A stretch of 7,727 nt of DNA, taken from NCBI GenBank assembly GCA_003662715.1, contig QMYO01000068.1:1-7727 (forward strand), written 5' to 3'. The stretch is from Candidatus Bathyarchaeota archaeon (GTDB lineage: Archaea > Thermoproteota > Bathyarchaeia > Bathyarchaeales > Bathyarchaeaceae). The notes under the pieces are model-generated. The model saw only the letters and a program-made list of their open reading frames with translations. It did not search any database and was not told the origin of the DNA. The translations under genes were made by a program, and so were the position numbers. Below, in pieces: positions 1 to 5,131 of the stretch (position 1 is its first letter; each line of letters starts with the position of its first letter).

Positions 1-306
1 GTGTACAAAGACCTGAAGAAAGCAGGATATAAGGTGTATCCAGTGAACCCTAACGCCGAAGAAGTTTTAGGCGACAAATGTTATCCGAATCTCGGAGACT
101 TGCCAACCAAACCAGATGTTGTCGATGTTGTGGTTCCACCAAAAGTTACGGAGGAAATTGTTAAGACTTGCAAGAGACTTGGGATCACAAAGGTGTGGAT
201 GCAACCCGGCTCAGAATCTGAAACAACCATCAAATTCTGCGATGAAAATGGTATTGATACGGTGTACGGTGTCTGCGTGATGATTGAACGCAGAAGCAGA
301 ATGTGA
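1..306 (+). CDS. CoA-binding domain protein, C-terminal part (5' end outside window)
   Basis: This frame is open from the first base to a TGA at 304-306. The product resembles the CoA-binding (YccU/succinyl-CoA-synthetase-like Rossmann) family: AGYKVYPVNPNAEEVLGDKC, then a PDVVDVVVPP strand-loop, then GITKVWMQPGSESE and a final segment ending GVCVM. In this family the fold normally begins about 15-20 residues earlier with a VVGAS-type glycine loop. That loop is missing here, so the gene is almost certainly cut by the window edge and the GTG at base 1 is probably an internal valine. Members bind CoA or a related nucleotide, but the reaction of stand-alone members is generally unknown. It lies 67 nt upstream of the methyltransferase on the same strand, so the two might be cotranscribed. 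Family assignment is fairly sure; function is not. Confidence 0.8.
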   Translation: MYKDLKKAGYKVYPVNPNAEEVLGDKCYPNLGDLPTKPDVVDVVVPPKVTEEIVKTCKRLGITKVWMQPGSESETTIKFCDENGIDTVYGVCVMIERRSRM

Positions 307-373
307 ATAATCCAAATTAAGTTCGCGAAATAACTCGAGCGATGATCAAGAAAAAATAAAACTACTCGCTGTA

Positions 374-910
374 GTGAAAGGTTTGTCTTTCGAGGAAGCA
401 TCGTCGAGACTTTTGGAAGAGTTGTGCGTTAGGTCAGGATATACTTTAGATGTAGGCACTGGGAACGGAAGAGTAGCTCTTACTACTTCAGAAGCGATGG
501 GCAATAAGGGATATGTAATTGGAGTTGACATTTCGAGAAGCATGATAGAGGAAGCTTGCCTGCGCAGAGTTAAGAAGGGCATTCATTCAGCCACTTTTAT
601 TCGAGCATGTAGTGAACACTTACCATTTAGAAATGAGATCTTTGGCATTGTCTATAGCAACTTTGGCTTAGCCCATTTTGAGAGTCCAATGACGTCGCTT
701 GATGAAATGGTTAGAGTGTTGAAAAGGGGAGGGAAAATAGGAATTGCTGATTACAAACATCCCAGTCACATTGATGTTCACTTGTTGTTTAAGAGGCTTG
801 AACCAGCCGCCATAATTGATTGGATTGTTGAAAGGTTAAAGAGGCATTGTCGAACGGTCAGCGTTCCATTCTTGAAGGGAAATTTCTATGTGGTGACCGG
901 AGTAAAATAG
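374..910 (+). CDS. Class I SAM-dependent methyltransferase, small
   Basis: The 178-residue product has the class I Rossmann methyltransferase signature: glycine-rich motif I LDVGTGNGRVAL (residues 25-36), an acidic motif II residue in GVDIS (Asp52), EHLPF (81-85) in the motif III region, and a post-motif segment with MVRVLKRGGKIGIADY (112-127). The C-terminus reads FYVVTGVK, a usual final strand. The pattern is that of the UbiE/Methyltransf_11 group; the methyl acceptor cannot be told. The only start available is GTG at 374. It has no convincing ribosome binding site, and the frame is open back to a TAA at 308-310 without any ATG, GTG or TTG. The translation start is therefore the weakest part of the call. 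Motif I at residue 26 is close to the usual position, so a start near 374 is acceptable. Confidence 0.85.
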   Translation: MKGLSFEEASSRLLEELCVRSGYTLDVGTGNGRVALTTSEAMGNKGYVIGVDISRSMIEEACLRRVKKGIHSATFIRACSEHLPFRNEIFGIVYSNFGLAHFESPMTSLDEMVRVLKRGGKIGIADYKHPSHIDVHLLFKRLEPAAIIDWIVERLKRHCRTVSVPFLKGNFYVVTGVK

Positions 911-917
911 TGAATGG

Positions 918-957
918 TCGTTTTCTTTTATAATTTGCTTTAGAGACTTTATATTTT
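918..957 (+). terminator. T-rich tract after the methyltransferase
   Basis: Just after the methyltransferase stop the plus strand has several short T runs (gttttcttttat, then tatatttt). Archaeal transcription often ends at such oligo-T tracts without a hairpin. The next gene is convergent, so a stop is expected here. There is no stem-loop, so this is weak evidence. Confidence 0.3.
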
Positions 958-961
958 CAAT

Positions 962-1312
962 TTACGGGTCAGATGCGCTGTTTTGATACTCTTCTATTGT
1001 TTTCATCGCCAGCTGAGAGTACATGAAAGCTGGGCCTCCACGAAACAAACAAGCCACAAAACAAGCTTCCATTATCTCATCTTTTGTACTTCCAGCTTCA
1101 AGCGCGTTCTTTGTATGAAGCGCTATGCACCACCTACATTGAGTAGCAACGGACAAAGCAACAGAGATAAGCTCTTTGGTTTTCGCGTCAAGCGCTCCTT
1201 TTTCTTCAACTTTTCTTAGCCAGACCATAAAAGGTCCTGCTAACTTAGGGTACTCTCTCCCCATCCTTTCGACCCATGTTTTCACTTCTTTTAAGGTTTC
1301 TTGCATAGTCAT
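962..1312 (-). CDS. AhpD-like / carboxymuconolactone decarboxylase family protein
   Basis: The product has 116 residues from ATG 1312. It carries the CMD/AhpD core: KTKELISVALSVATQC-RWC followed by IALH, giving the CxxCxxxH motif (Cys59, Cys62, His66). The helix AGSTKDEIMEA follows, then a C-terminal helix with GGPAFMYSQLAMKTIEEY. In AhpD this cysteine pair and histidine support alkylhydroperoxidase or disulfide-reductase chemistry, so a peroxide- or thiol-related role is likely. True muconolactone decarboxylation is unlikely. The start is set by AGGTG (1319-1323), 6 nt before ATG 1312, and by a TATA-like box at 1351-1360. A longer reading from 1402 would add 30 basic residues with no family similarity and would run through that promoter. 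The gene lies downstream of the ferredoxin on the same strand, with a gap of about 150 nt and its own promoter. Confidence 0.85.
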   Translation of the reverse strand: MTMQETLKEVKTWVERMGREYPKLAGPFMVWLRKVEEKGALDAKTKELISVALSVATQCRWCIALHTKNALEAGSTKDEIMEACFVACLFRGGPAFMYSQLAMKTIEEYQNSASDP

Positions 1313-1350
1313 ACTCAACACCTTTCGTGAGCATTTGCACCCTAAAGAAC

Positions 1351-1360
1351 TATAATTTTT
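1351..1360 (-). promoter_or_regulatory. TATA box for the AhpD-like gene
   Basis: On the minus strand this reads AAAAATTATA, an archaeal box A. It would place transcription start near 1330, leaving a leader of about 18 nt that contains the AGGTG ribosome binding site (1319-1323) before ATG 1312. This supports the shorter start for the gene. Confidence 0.5.
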
Positions 1361-1463
1361 TCGTTTTCTCAAAAGTCTTGAAGGCTCAACTGTTATGATC
1401 AAACGTAGAGGTGGAGCATAAATGATTAACCATTAAGTTACGCTTGTAGAAATGGTCTTAAGG

Positions 1464-1652
1464 CTATTTTTCTTCCACACTTATCGCGTCAGCTGGACAA
1501 CTTAATTTGCATTCTAAACATGCTGAACAACTGCTTGGATTTACAACAATAGGGCGGTCCTCAAACCATTCTAAAACACCGAAAGTACAAGCTTCAATGC
1601 ATTTCTTACAACTGGTACATCGATTGTAGTCGATTTTGACTTCTACAACCAT
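1464..1652 (-). CDS. Two-cluster [4Fe-4S] ferredoxin
   Basis: This 62-residue protein has two classical cluster motifs: CTSCKKCIEAC (Cys12, 15, 18, 22) and CSACLECKLSC followed by Pro (Cys42, 45, 48, 52). In such ferredoxins the fourth cysteine of each motif ligates the other cluster. The length matches a bacterial-type 2[4Fe-4S] ferredoxin or a small 4Fe-4S subunit. There is no signal peptide or membrane segment, so it is a cytosolic electron carrier. Start ATG 1652 is preceded by GAGG (1662-1665) at a 9-nt gap and by a TATA-like box at 1692-1703. Its neighbour downstream on the same strand is the AhpD-like protein, and a broken radical-SAM gene is divergent from it. A donor role for either is possible but not shown. 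Confidence 0.92.
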   Translation of the reverse strand: MVVEVKIDYNRCTSCKKCIEACTFGVLEWFEDRPIVVNPSSCSACLECKLSCPADAISVEEK

Positions 1653-1691
1653 TATTTAGCGCCTCTAACGCAACCAAGCATACGCTACTAA

Positions 1692-1703
1692 AACATAAAT
1701 ATT
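1692..1703 (-). promoter_or_regulatory. TATA box for the ferredoxin gene
   Basis: The minus strand reads AATATTTATGTT here. It lies about 25 nt upstream of an inferred transcription start near 1672, giving a leader of about 20 nt before ATG 1652. Confidence 0.45.
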
Positions 1704-1778
1704 CACTTAACCAACTCGCTCTAAAGAGAACCTACGTCGCTAAACCAATCAACCCTGTAAAACAAAAGTGATTGACAG

Positions 1779-1976
1779 ATGGAGATAAAAGAAGTTATCG
1801 ACCTTAGTCTAGTTGATTGGGACGGAAACGTGTTCTCCGTCTTCTTCCTTCCCAACTGCAACTTTCGTTGCCCCTTCTGTCATAACTCCACTCTTGTTCT
1901 CCATCCCGAAAGGGAGAAGACAATTCCGTTTAAATGGATAGAGAATTATCTGAAGAAGCGGAGAGATTTTAAGTAA
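1779..1976 (+). pseudogene. Truncated radical-SAM activating enzyme (NrdG/PflA-like), N-terminal remnant
   Basis: The reading frame gives 65 residues. It starts like an anaerobic ribonucleotide reductase or pyruvate formate-lyase activating enzyme: VIDLSLVDWDGNVFSVFFLP, then the Fe-S/SAM motif CNFRCPFCHN (Cys27, Cys31, Cys34; CxxxCxxC), then a helix ending KKRRDFK and a TAA. Complete members run to about 200 residues or more and need a downstream TGGEP motif and further strands of the barrel to bind SAM. None of these is found in any frame before the next gene, so this looks like a 3' deletion and not a simple point stop. The start is ATG 1779 with GTGAT about 6 nt upstream. A functional 65-residue mini-protein binding a cluster is the less likely alternative. 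Confidence 0.75.
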
Positions 1977-2029
1977 AACTTACAGACACAATAAAGTAAT
2001 CGAAAATAAGACTTTTGAAGTTAAGGAAC

Positions 2030-2344
2030 ATGCATTTGGAGGAAATGAAGAAAGAGATAAACAATCTGGTACTACAAAAGGGCTTCTATAACAAGCCCGA
2101 AGATGTTCCTAAGAAACTTCTTTTTGCATTTATAGAACTGAGCGGGGCAAGCGACGCTTGGAAAAAAGGTAAGAGTGAAGAGAAAATAGCAGAAGAACTC
2201 GTTGATGCGATATTCTACGTTCTAGACGCCAGCCGTCTTGCATGTCCCAAAATGAACATGGATGAAATGTTCTTGAAAAAGTTGGAGAAGAACAAACAAC
2301 GAGCATATCAATACGGCGAAGGACACAGATTGAAACTCAAGTAG
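2030..2344 (+). CDS. MazG-like nucleotide pyrophosphohydrolase family protein, atypical active site
   Basis: The 104-residue, all-helical product matches the MazG/dUTPase-like NTP pyrophosphohydrolase pattern. It has helix MHLEEMKKEINNLVLQKGF, then LLFAFIELSGASDAWKKG (31-48), then the ExxD helix EELVDAIFYVLDASRL (55-70) and a C-terminal EKNKQRAY helix. In the family, the metal site is built from EExxE plus ExxD. Here ExxD is intact (Glu56, Asp59), but the first motif reads I35-E36-L-S-G39, so two of its three Glu are replaced. Catalysis may be lost or changed. Possible starts are TTG 2015, ATG 2030 and ATG 2045. I prefer 2030 because homologues begin near this helix, but no ideal ribosome binding site separates them. 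The gene lies between a truncated gene and a tRNA fragment. Confidence 0.68.
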   Translation: MHLEEMKKEINNLVLQKGFYNKPEDVPKKLLFAFIELSGASDAWKKGKSEEKIAEELVDAIFYVLDASRLACPKMNMDEMFLKKLEKNKQRAYQYGEGHRLKLK

Positions 2345-2359
2345 AAAAAAAGGGATTTC

Positions 2360-2407
2360 GCGGGAGATATCACCATGAGATGGCGGGTTCAAATCCCGCC
2401 CCCCGCA
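2360..2407 (+). pseudogene. tRNA-Leu-like 3' fragment (T-arm plus acceptor strand)
   Basis: A perfect T-arm is present: stem GCGGG (2383-2387), loop TTCAAAT (2388-2394), stem CCCGC (2395-2399). The seven-base acceptor strand CCCCCGC (2400-2406) and discriminator A (2407) follow directly. GCGGGGG/CCCCCGC with A73 is the usual acceptor of archaeal tRNA-Leu. No D-arm or full anticodon arm is found upstream. GCGGGAG at 2360-2366 could pair with the acceptor strand with one A-C mismatch, leaving only 16 nt (2367-2382) for everything else. These 16 nt can form a 4-bp stem (one G-T) with a 7-nt loop. The best reading is a tRNA gene remnant or attachment-site copy. A split-tRNA 3' half or a reduced tRNA-like RNA is less likely. 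Confidence 0.6.
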
Positions 2408-2454
2408 CTAAATAATGTCTCTTTTATGATTTTTAATGCGTTAGAGTTTACATC

Positions 2455-2473
2455 ACGTTTTTTCCTTTTTAAG
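2455..2473 (+). terminator. Oligo-T terminator (+ strand)
   Basis: Two runs of T (cgttttttcctttttaa) lie about 50 nt after the tRNA-like fragment on the plus strand. This is the form of intrinsic archaeal termination signals and would end transcripts from the MazG-like gene or tRNA fragment before the convergent inositol operon. Confidence 0.4.
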
Positions 2474-2492
2474 AGAAATTGCACGGAATATT

Positions 2493-3188
2493 CTAGGAAG
2501 CTTGTGTGTGTCTTTGTATATTTCTAGCATAGTCGGAGGAGCGGTCTGCGGCGTTTAGGTGTTTAGCTACCCGGTATGCATAGACCACGGCGGTCAATGC
2601 TGAATGAAGTAAGATGCTTATCAAGGAGTATAGTGGCGTTCCCAGCAGAATCCAAACCAGTATGTGGATGTTGTAGAGATTCCTTCTACCCGCAACCCTT
2701 CTGAATAGTCGTTCGAACTTTCCATAATTATCAAGACTTGTTTTCATGGTTCGAGAGAATACGTCGTAACAGTACCTATAGAAGGCTATGAAGATGATAG
2801 TGAAGAGGCAGAGTATTAGAGGCAAAACATTGTTTGTGCTGTTAAACAGGAATAATGCGAGGGCTGCGAGCCATGAAAATTCGAATAGCAGGTCAAAGGC
2901 ATGTTCCATTGTGCCGAGCTTTGTTGTTTTGCCTCTAGCCCTTGCTAACTTGCCGTCTAAACCATCCATCAGACCAACGGCAAACGACAAAATTGAACCG
3001 GGTAAAAGGAATCCAAAGAAAAAGAGCGCTGTTACGCAGTAAGCAACAGCGTTGGTAAGTATGGTTAATTGATTAGGAGTTATCCTAGTATCCAATAAGC
3101 GGATAACGATTCTGTTTTCTAGCGGTTGGTGGATGTAATAGGCTAAAAAGTCAGAAGCGCCTTTTTCTTTTTCTAGTTTCAGTTTCAT
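2493..3188 (-). CDS. CDP-alcohol phosphatidyltransferase family membrane protein (probable CDP-inositol:inositol-1-P transferase)
   Basis: The 231-residue protein has several membrane helices (about 43-72, 103-117, 121-140, 172-206). It carries the family motif DGLDGKLAR (Asp75, Asp78, Gly79, Ala82, Arg83), preceded by TRITPNQLTIL as in other members. The enzymes move a phospho-alcohol from a CDP-alcohol to an acceptor inside the membrane using divalent metal. The second half of the motif is unusual: the standard form ends G-x3-D-x3-D, but here it reads L91-x3-E95-x3-D99. It is the last gene of the inositol operon and overlaps the nucleotidyltransferase by ATGA (3185-3188), which argues for coupled translation. 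With a cytidylyltransferase beside it, CDP-inositol is the likely donor and inositol-1-phosphate the acceptor, giving di-myo-inositol phosphate phosphate. Archaetidylinositol-phosphate synthase (CDP-archaeol donor) is the main alternative. The fold is sure; the substrate is inferred. Confidence 0.88.
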   Translation of the reverse strand: MKLKLEKEKGASDFLAYYIHQPLENRIVIRLLDTRITPNQLTILTNAVAYCVTALFFFGFLLPGSILSFAVGLMDGLDGKLARARGKTTKLGTMEHAFDLLFEFSWLAALALFLFNSTNNVLPLILCLFTIIFIAFYRYCYDVFSRTMKTSLDNYGKFERLFRRVAGRRNLYNIHILVWILLGTPLYSLISILLHSALTAVVYAYRVAKHLNAADRSSDYARNIQRHTQAS

Positions 3189-3901
3189 AGGCTATACCTC
3201 TCACGGGCAAAGGCAAGGTCGTCTAAAGTGTCTATGTCAAGCCAGAAGGAACCGGAAACATCGCAGGCCCATATTCTGTGGCTTTTAATTATCTGTTTTA
3301 TACAGCAACTTAGGGTTAGTGGATTCATCATTTTTTCCAATTGATTGATGACTTTGAATATGGAATTGTTTAATAGGAAAAGTCCCGTGTCAACGCCGTT
3401 CCAGTTAGGAATAGTTTTACCAATGTCTTCTACATAGCCATCTGAACCGACAAGCACTTTTGTGGCGTCCTCGACTTTAAAGGAAGGGAAGAGGGGTTTT
3501 AAATCTACGCAAACTAGGGGTTGCCAATCTATGTATTTTAATGCTCTTTCTATCATGTATCTGCTCATTAGATGGTCTGCCATTGACAAAATGAAAATTT
3601 CATCGTTTCTGAGTAAATCTTGTGCGGCTGCTAATGATGTTGCATTTCCTCTGTGATAGCTCGGATTTTGAGCATAATGAATTGTTACCTTTAACCTTGA
3701 ACCGTCGCCAAAATACCTTTGGATAGCATAGCCTAGGTAGCCAGTGACGATGATGAATTCTCTTATTCCAACCTGTTTGAAACTGCATATGACATGTTCC
3801 AGTATGGGTCTGTCAGAGATTAGGGTGAGAGGTTTAGGATACTCTTTAGTGTATGGTAGAAGTCTTTCTCCGCGTCCCGCAGCAAGAATCACTGCTTTCA
3901 A
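3185..3901 (-). CDS. Sugar-phosphate-type nucleotidyltransferase, probable CTP:inositol-1-phosphate cytidylyltransferase
   Basis: The 238-residue product is a GT-A-like nucleotidyltransferase. It has N-terminal AVILAAGRGERLLPYTKEYPKPL with the GxGxRLxPxT and PKPL elements (residues 9-25), IVTGYLGY (51-58), GNATSL (85-90), the metal Asp in SMADH (106-110), NGVDTGLFLL (168-177) and a C-terminal FWLDIDTLDDLAFA (219-232). The last two segments resemble the IPCT domain of IPCT/DIPPS enzymes, which make CDP-inositol from CTP and inositol-1-phosphate. Neighbours agree: inositol-1-phosphate synthase upstream and a CDP-alcohol phosphatidyltransferase downstream. In several hyperthermophiles the last two activities are fused; here they are separate but overlap. 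The preferred start is TTG 3901, where family similarity begins, with GAGGG and AGGAGG upstream. A longer ATG start at 3982 would overlap the synthase by about 50 nt with a basic unconserved extension. Other sugar-phosphate specificities remain possible. Confidence 0.87.
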   Translation of the reverse strand: MKAVILAAGRGERLLPYTKEYPKPLTLISDRPILEHVICSFKQVGIREFIIVTGYLGYAIQRYFGDGSRLKVTIHYAQNPSYHRGNATSLAAAQDLLRNDEIFILSMADHLMSRYMIERALKYIDWQPLVCVDLKPLFPSFKVEDATKVLVGSDGYVEDIGKTIPNWNGVDTGLFLLNNSIFKVINQLEKMMNPLTLSCCIKQIIKSHRIWACDVSGSFWLDIDTLDDLAFARERYSL

Positions 3902-3932
3902 TGTGCCCTCTTTTCCTCCTAGCGCTTTTCTC

Positions 3933-5006
3933 TTAACGCTCTCTTTTTCCTTGAATGAACTCCTCAACCCATTTTCGGGCAACGTGGTCAGCTACTTGTA
4001 TGGGAGGATGCTTGAATGCATAGGCGGAGATGCTTGTTAATGGTCCACCTATGCCTCTATCCAGCGCCAGTTTCGTGGCTCTAATGACGTCTATAACCAT
4101 GCCCGCACTGTTCGGTGAATCTTCAACTGAGAGTTTCAAATCGATTGCTACTGGAGTGTCTCCAAACTTGCGGCCGTATATGTACATGTGGCAAATTTTG
4201 TTGTCTTTCAAAAAGGGAATGTATCCGCTTGGACCCGCCCAAGCTTGAACATCATAGGGAACGATACTTGTGATGGCTTCGGTCTTGCTGATTCGCTTAG
4301 TTTTTAACCTATCTTCAGCCGTCATGTTTAGGAAATCAGTGTTGCCTCCCACGTTCATTTGGTATGTTTTCTCAACCTTAACTCCTCTAGAAACCAGCAA
4401 GTCGACGAGTGTTCGATGAATTATGGTTGCTCCAATCTGGCTTTTGATGTCATCACCTGCCACTGGTATGCCGGCATTTTCAAATTTCTTTGCCCATTCA
4501 TTGTCGCTAGCTATGAACTCTGGTATACAATTCACAAATGCGCAACCAGCTTCTAGACATGCCTCAGCGTAATACCTTGTTCCATGAAAACTGCCAACTG
4601 GCAAAAAGTTCACTAGTATGTCCGCATCCACCTCTCTTAGAACATCAGCAACATCAACGGGGTCAGCGGCTTGACTATAGGCGTTAAAGGGTTTATTCAT
4701 ATGCGTTGCCACGCCGTCTAAGAGGGGTCCAGGTAAAACTTTCACTCCGTTTTTAGGGACATTGGCGAATTTCACACAGCAATTTGGCTCTGCAAAGATT
4801 GCCTCGCTAAGGTCTTTTCCAATCTTCAATTTGTTGACGTCAAAGGCTGCGACGAAGCTGATGTCTTTTACTTTGTAATCTCCGAAATTGGTGTGCATTA
4901 AACCTGGGACCTCTGATTCTGTGGTGGAGTTTCTGTAGTACTCAACTCCTTGAATAAGGGCTGAAGCGCAATTTCCAATTCCTGCTATTGCAACCTTAAT
5001 TTTCAT
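3933..5006 (-). CDS. ino1: myo-Inositol-1-phosphate synthase (archaeal/actinobacterial type)
   Basis: This enzyme converts glucose-6-phosphate to 1L-myo-inositol-1-phosphate, with NAD used and regenerated in the active site. The 357-residue product has the Rossmann NAD loop AGIGNCASALIQG (8-20), the catalytic-region segment GDDIKSQIGATIIHRTL (184-200), NVGGNTDFLNM (218-228) and LKDNKICHMYIYGRKFGDTP (266-285), ending with SVEDSPNSAGMVIDVIRATKLALDRGIGGPL (293-323). The length and motifs match the short archaeal/Mycobacterium Ino1 form, not the longer eukaryotic one. Start ATG 5006 has GGTGA about 5 nt upstream; GTG 5015, three codons earlier, would sit inside that site. It heads the operon and supplies inositol-1-phosphate to both downstream enzymes. 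The promoter region is shared with a divergent ArsR-type regulator. Confidence 0.96.
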   Translation of the reverse strand: MKIKVAIAGIGNCASALIQGVEYYRNSTTESEVPGLMHTNFGDYKVKDISFVAAFDVNKLKIGKDLSEAIFAEPNCCVKFANVPKNGVKVLPGPLLDGVATHMNKPFNAYSQAADPVDVADVLREVDADILVNFLPVGSFHGTRYYAEACLEAGCAFVNCIPEFIASDNEWAKKFENAGIPVAGDDIKSQIGATIIHRTLVDLLVSRGVKVEKTYQMNVGGNTDFLNMTAEDRLKTKRISKTEAITSIVPYDVQAWAGPSGYIPFLKDNKICHMYIYGRKFGDTPVAIDLKLSVEDSPNSAGMVIDVIRATKLALDRGIGGPLTSISAYAFKHPPIQVADHVARKWVEEFIQGKRER

Positions 5007-5036
5007 TGCTCTCACCCACCAAGTTAATGATTAGGA

Positions 5037-5060
5037 AATTCGAATTGATGCGAAATTTCG
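5037..5060. promoter_or_regulatory. Tandem palindromes, candidate operator
   Basis: Two perfect 10-bp palindromes lie close together in the divergent intergenic region: AATTCGAATT (5037-5046) and CGAAATTTCG (5051-5060). Both contain an ATTCGAA/GAAATTTCG-like core. If the operon uses the AT-rich box at 5074-5083, its transcription start would fall near 5054, inside the second palindrome. That is a usual place for an archaeal repressor to act. Binding by the adjacent ArsR-type protein is inference. Confidence 0.45.
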
Positions 5061-5090
5061 TAATGAATAGAAACATATAAATATTTCGCA
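5049..5090. promoter_or_regulatory. Inverted repeat TGCGAAAT/ATTTCGCA flanking a TATA box
   Basis: TGCGAAAT (5049-5056) is repeated in inverse orientation as ATTTCGCA (5083-5090), enclosing the TATA-like sequence CATATAAATA (5074-5083). For the regulator gene this box places transcription start near 5105. For the inositol operon the same AT core can be read on the other strand. A protein bound to these arms could block the box in both directions. Confidence 0.45.
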
Positions 5091-5131
5091 AAATGCAACA
5101 TACCTTAGAAGAAAACCCACTGGTATCAAAT

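Noticed and set aside
1..3. GTG at the first base as the true start of the CoA-binding protein
   Set aside because: The glycine-loop strand that opens this family is missing, so the gene continues beyond the window edge and the GTG is more likely an internal valine.
1313..1402. N-terminal extension of the AhpD-like protein from 1402
   Set aside because: It would run through the TATA-like box and ribosome binding site that fit ATG 1312, and the added residues match nothing in the family.
2141..2160. GCGGGGC inside the MazG-like gene as a 5' half of the tRNA-Leu fragment
   Set aside because: It lies in a conserved coding motif and is not followed by a D-arm, so it is not a tRNA 5' half.
2408..2492. 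Permuted tRNA with the 5' half after the 3' half
   Set aside because: No GCGGGGG acceptor strand or D-arm follows the 3' end before the next gene.
3902..3982. Longer start (ATG 3982) for the nucleotidyltransferase
   Set aside because: The extra 27 residues are basic and unlike the family, and they overlap the end of ino1. The family similarity begins at the TTG at 3901, which has purine-rich ribosome binding sequence upstream.
3744..4556. Open frames on the plus strand opposite ino1 and the nucleotidyltransferase
   Set aside because: They are antisense shadows of well-supported genes, with no family similarity or ribosome binding sites.
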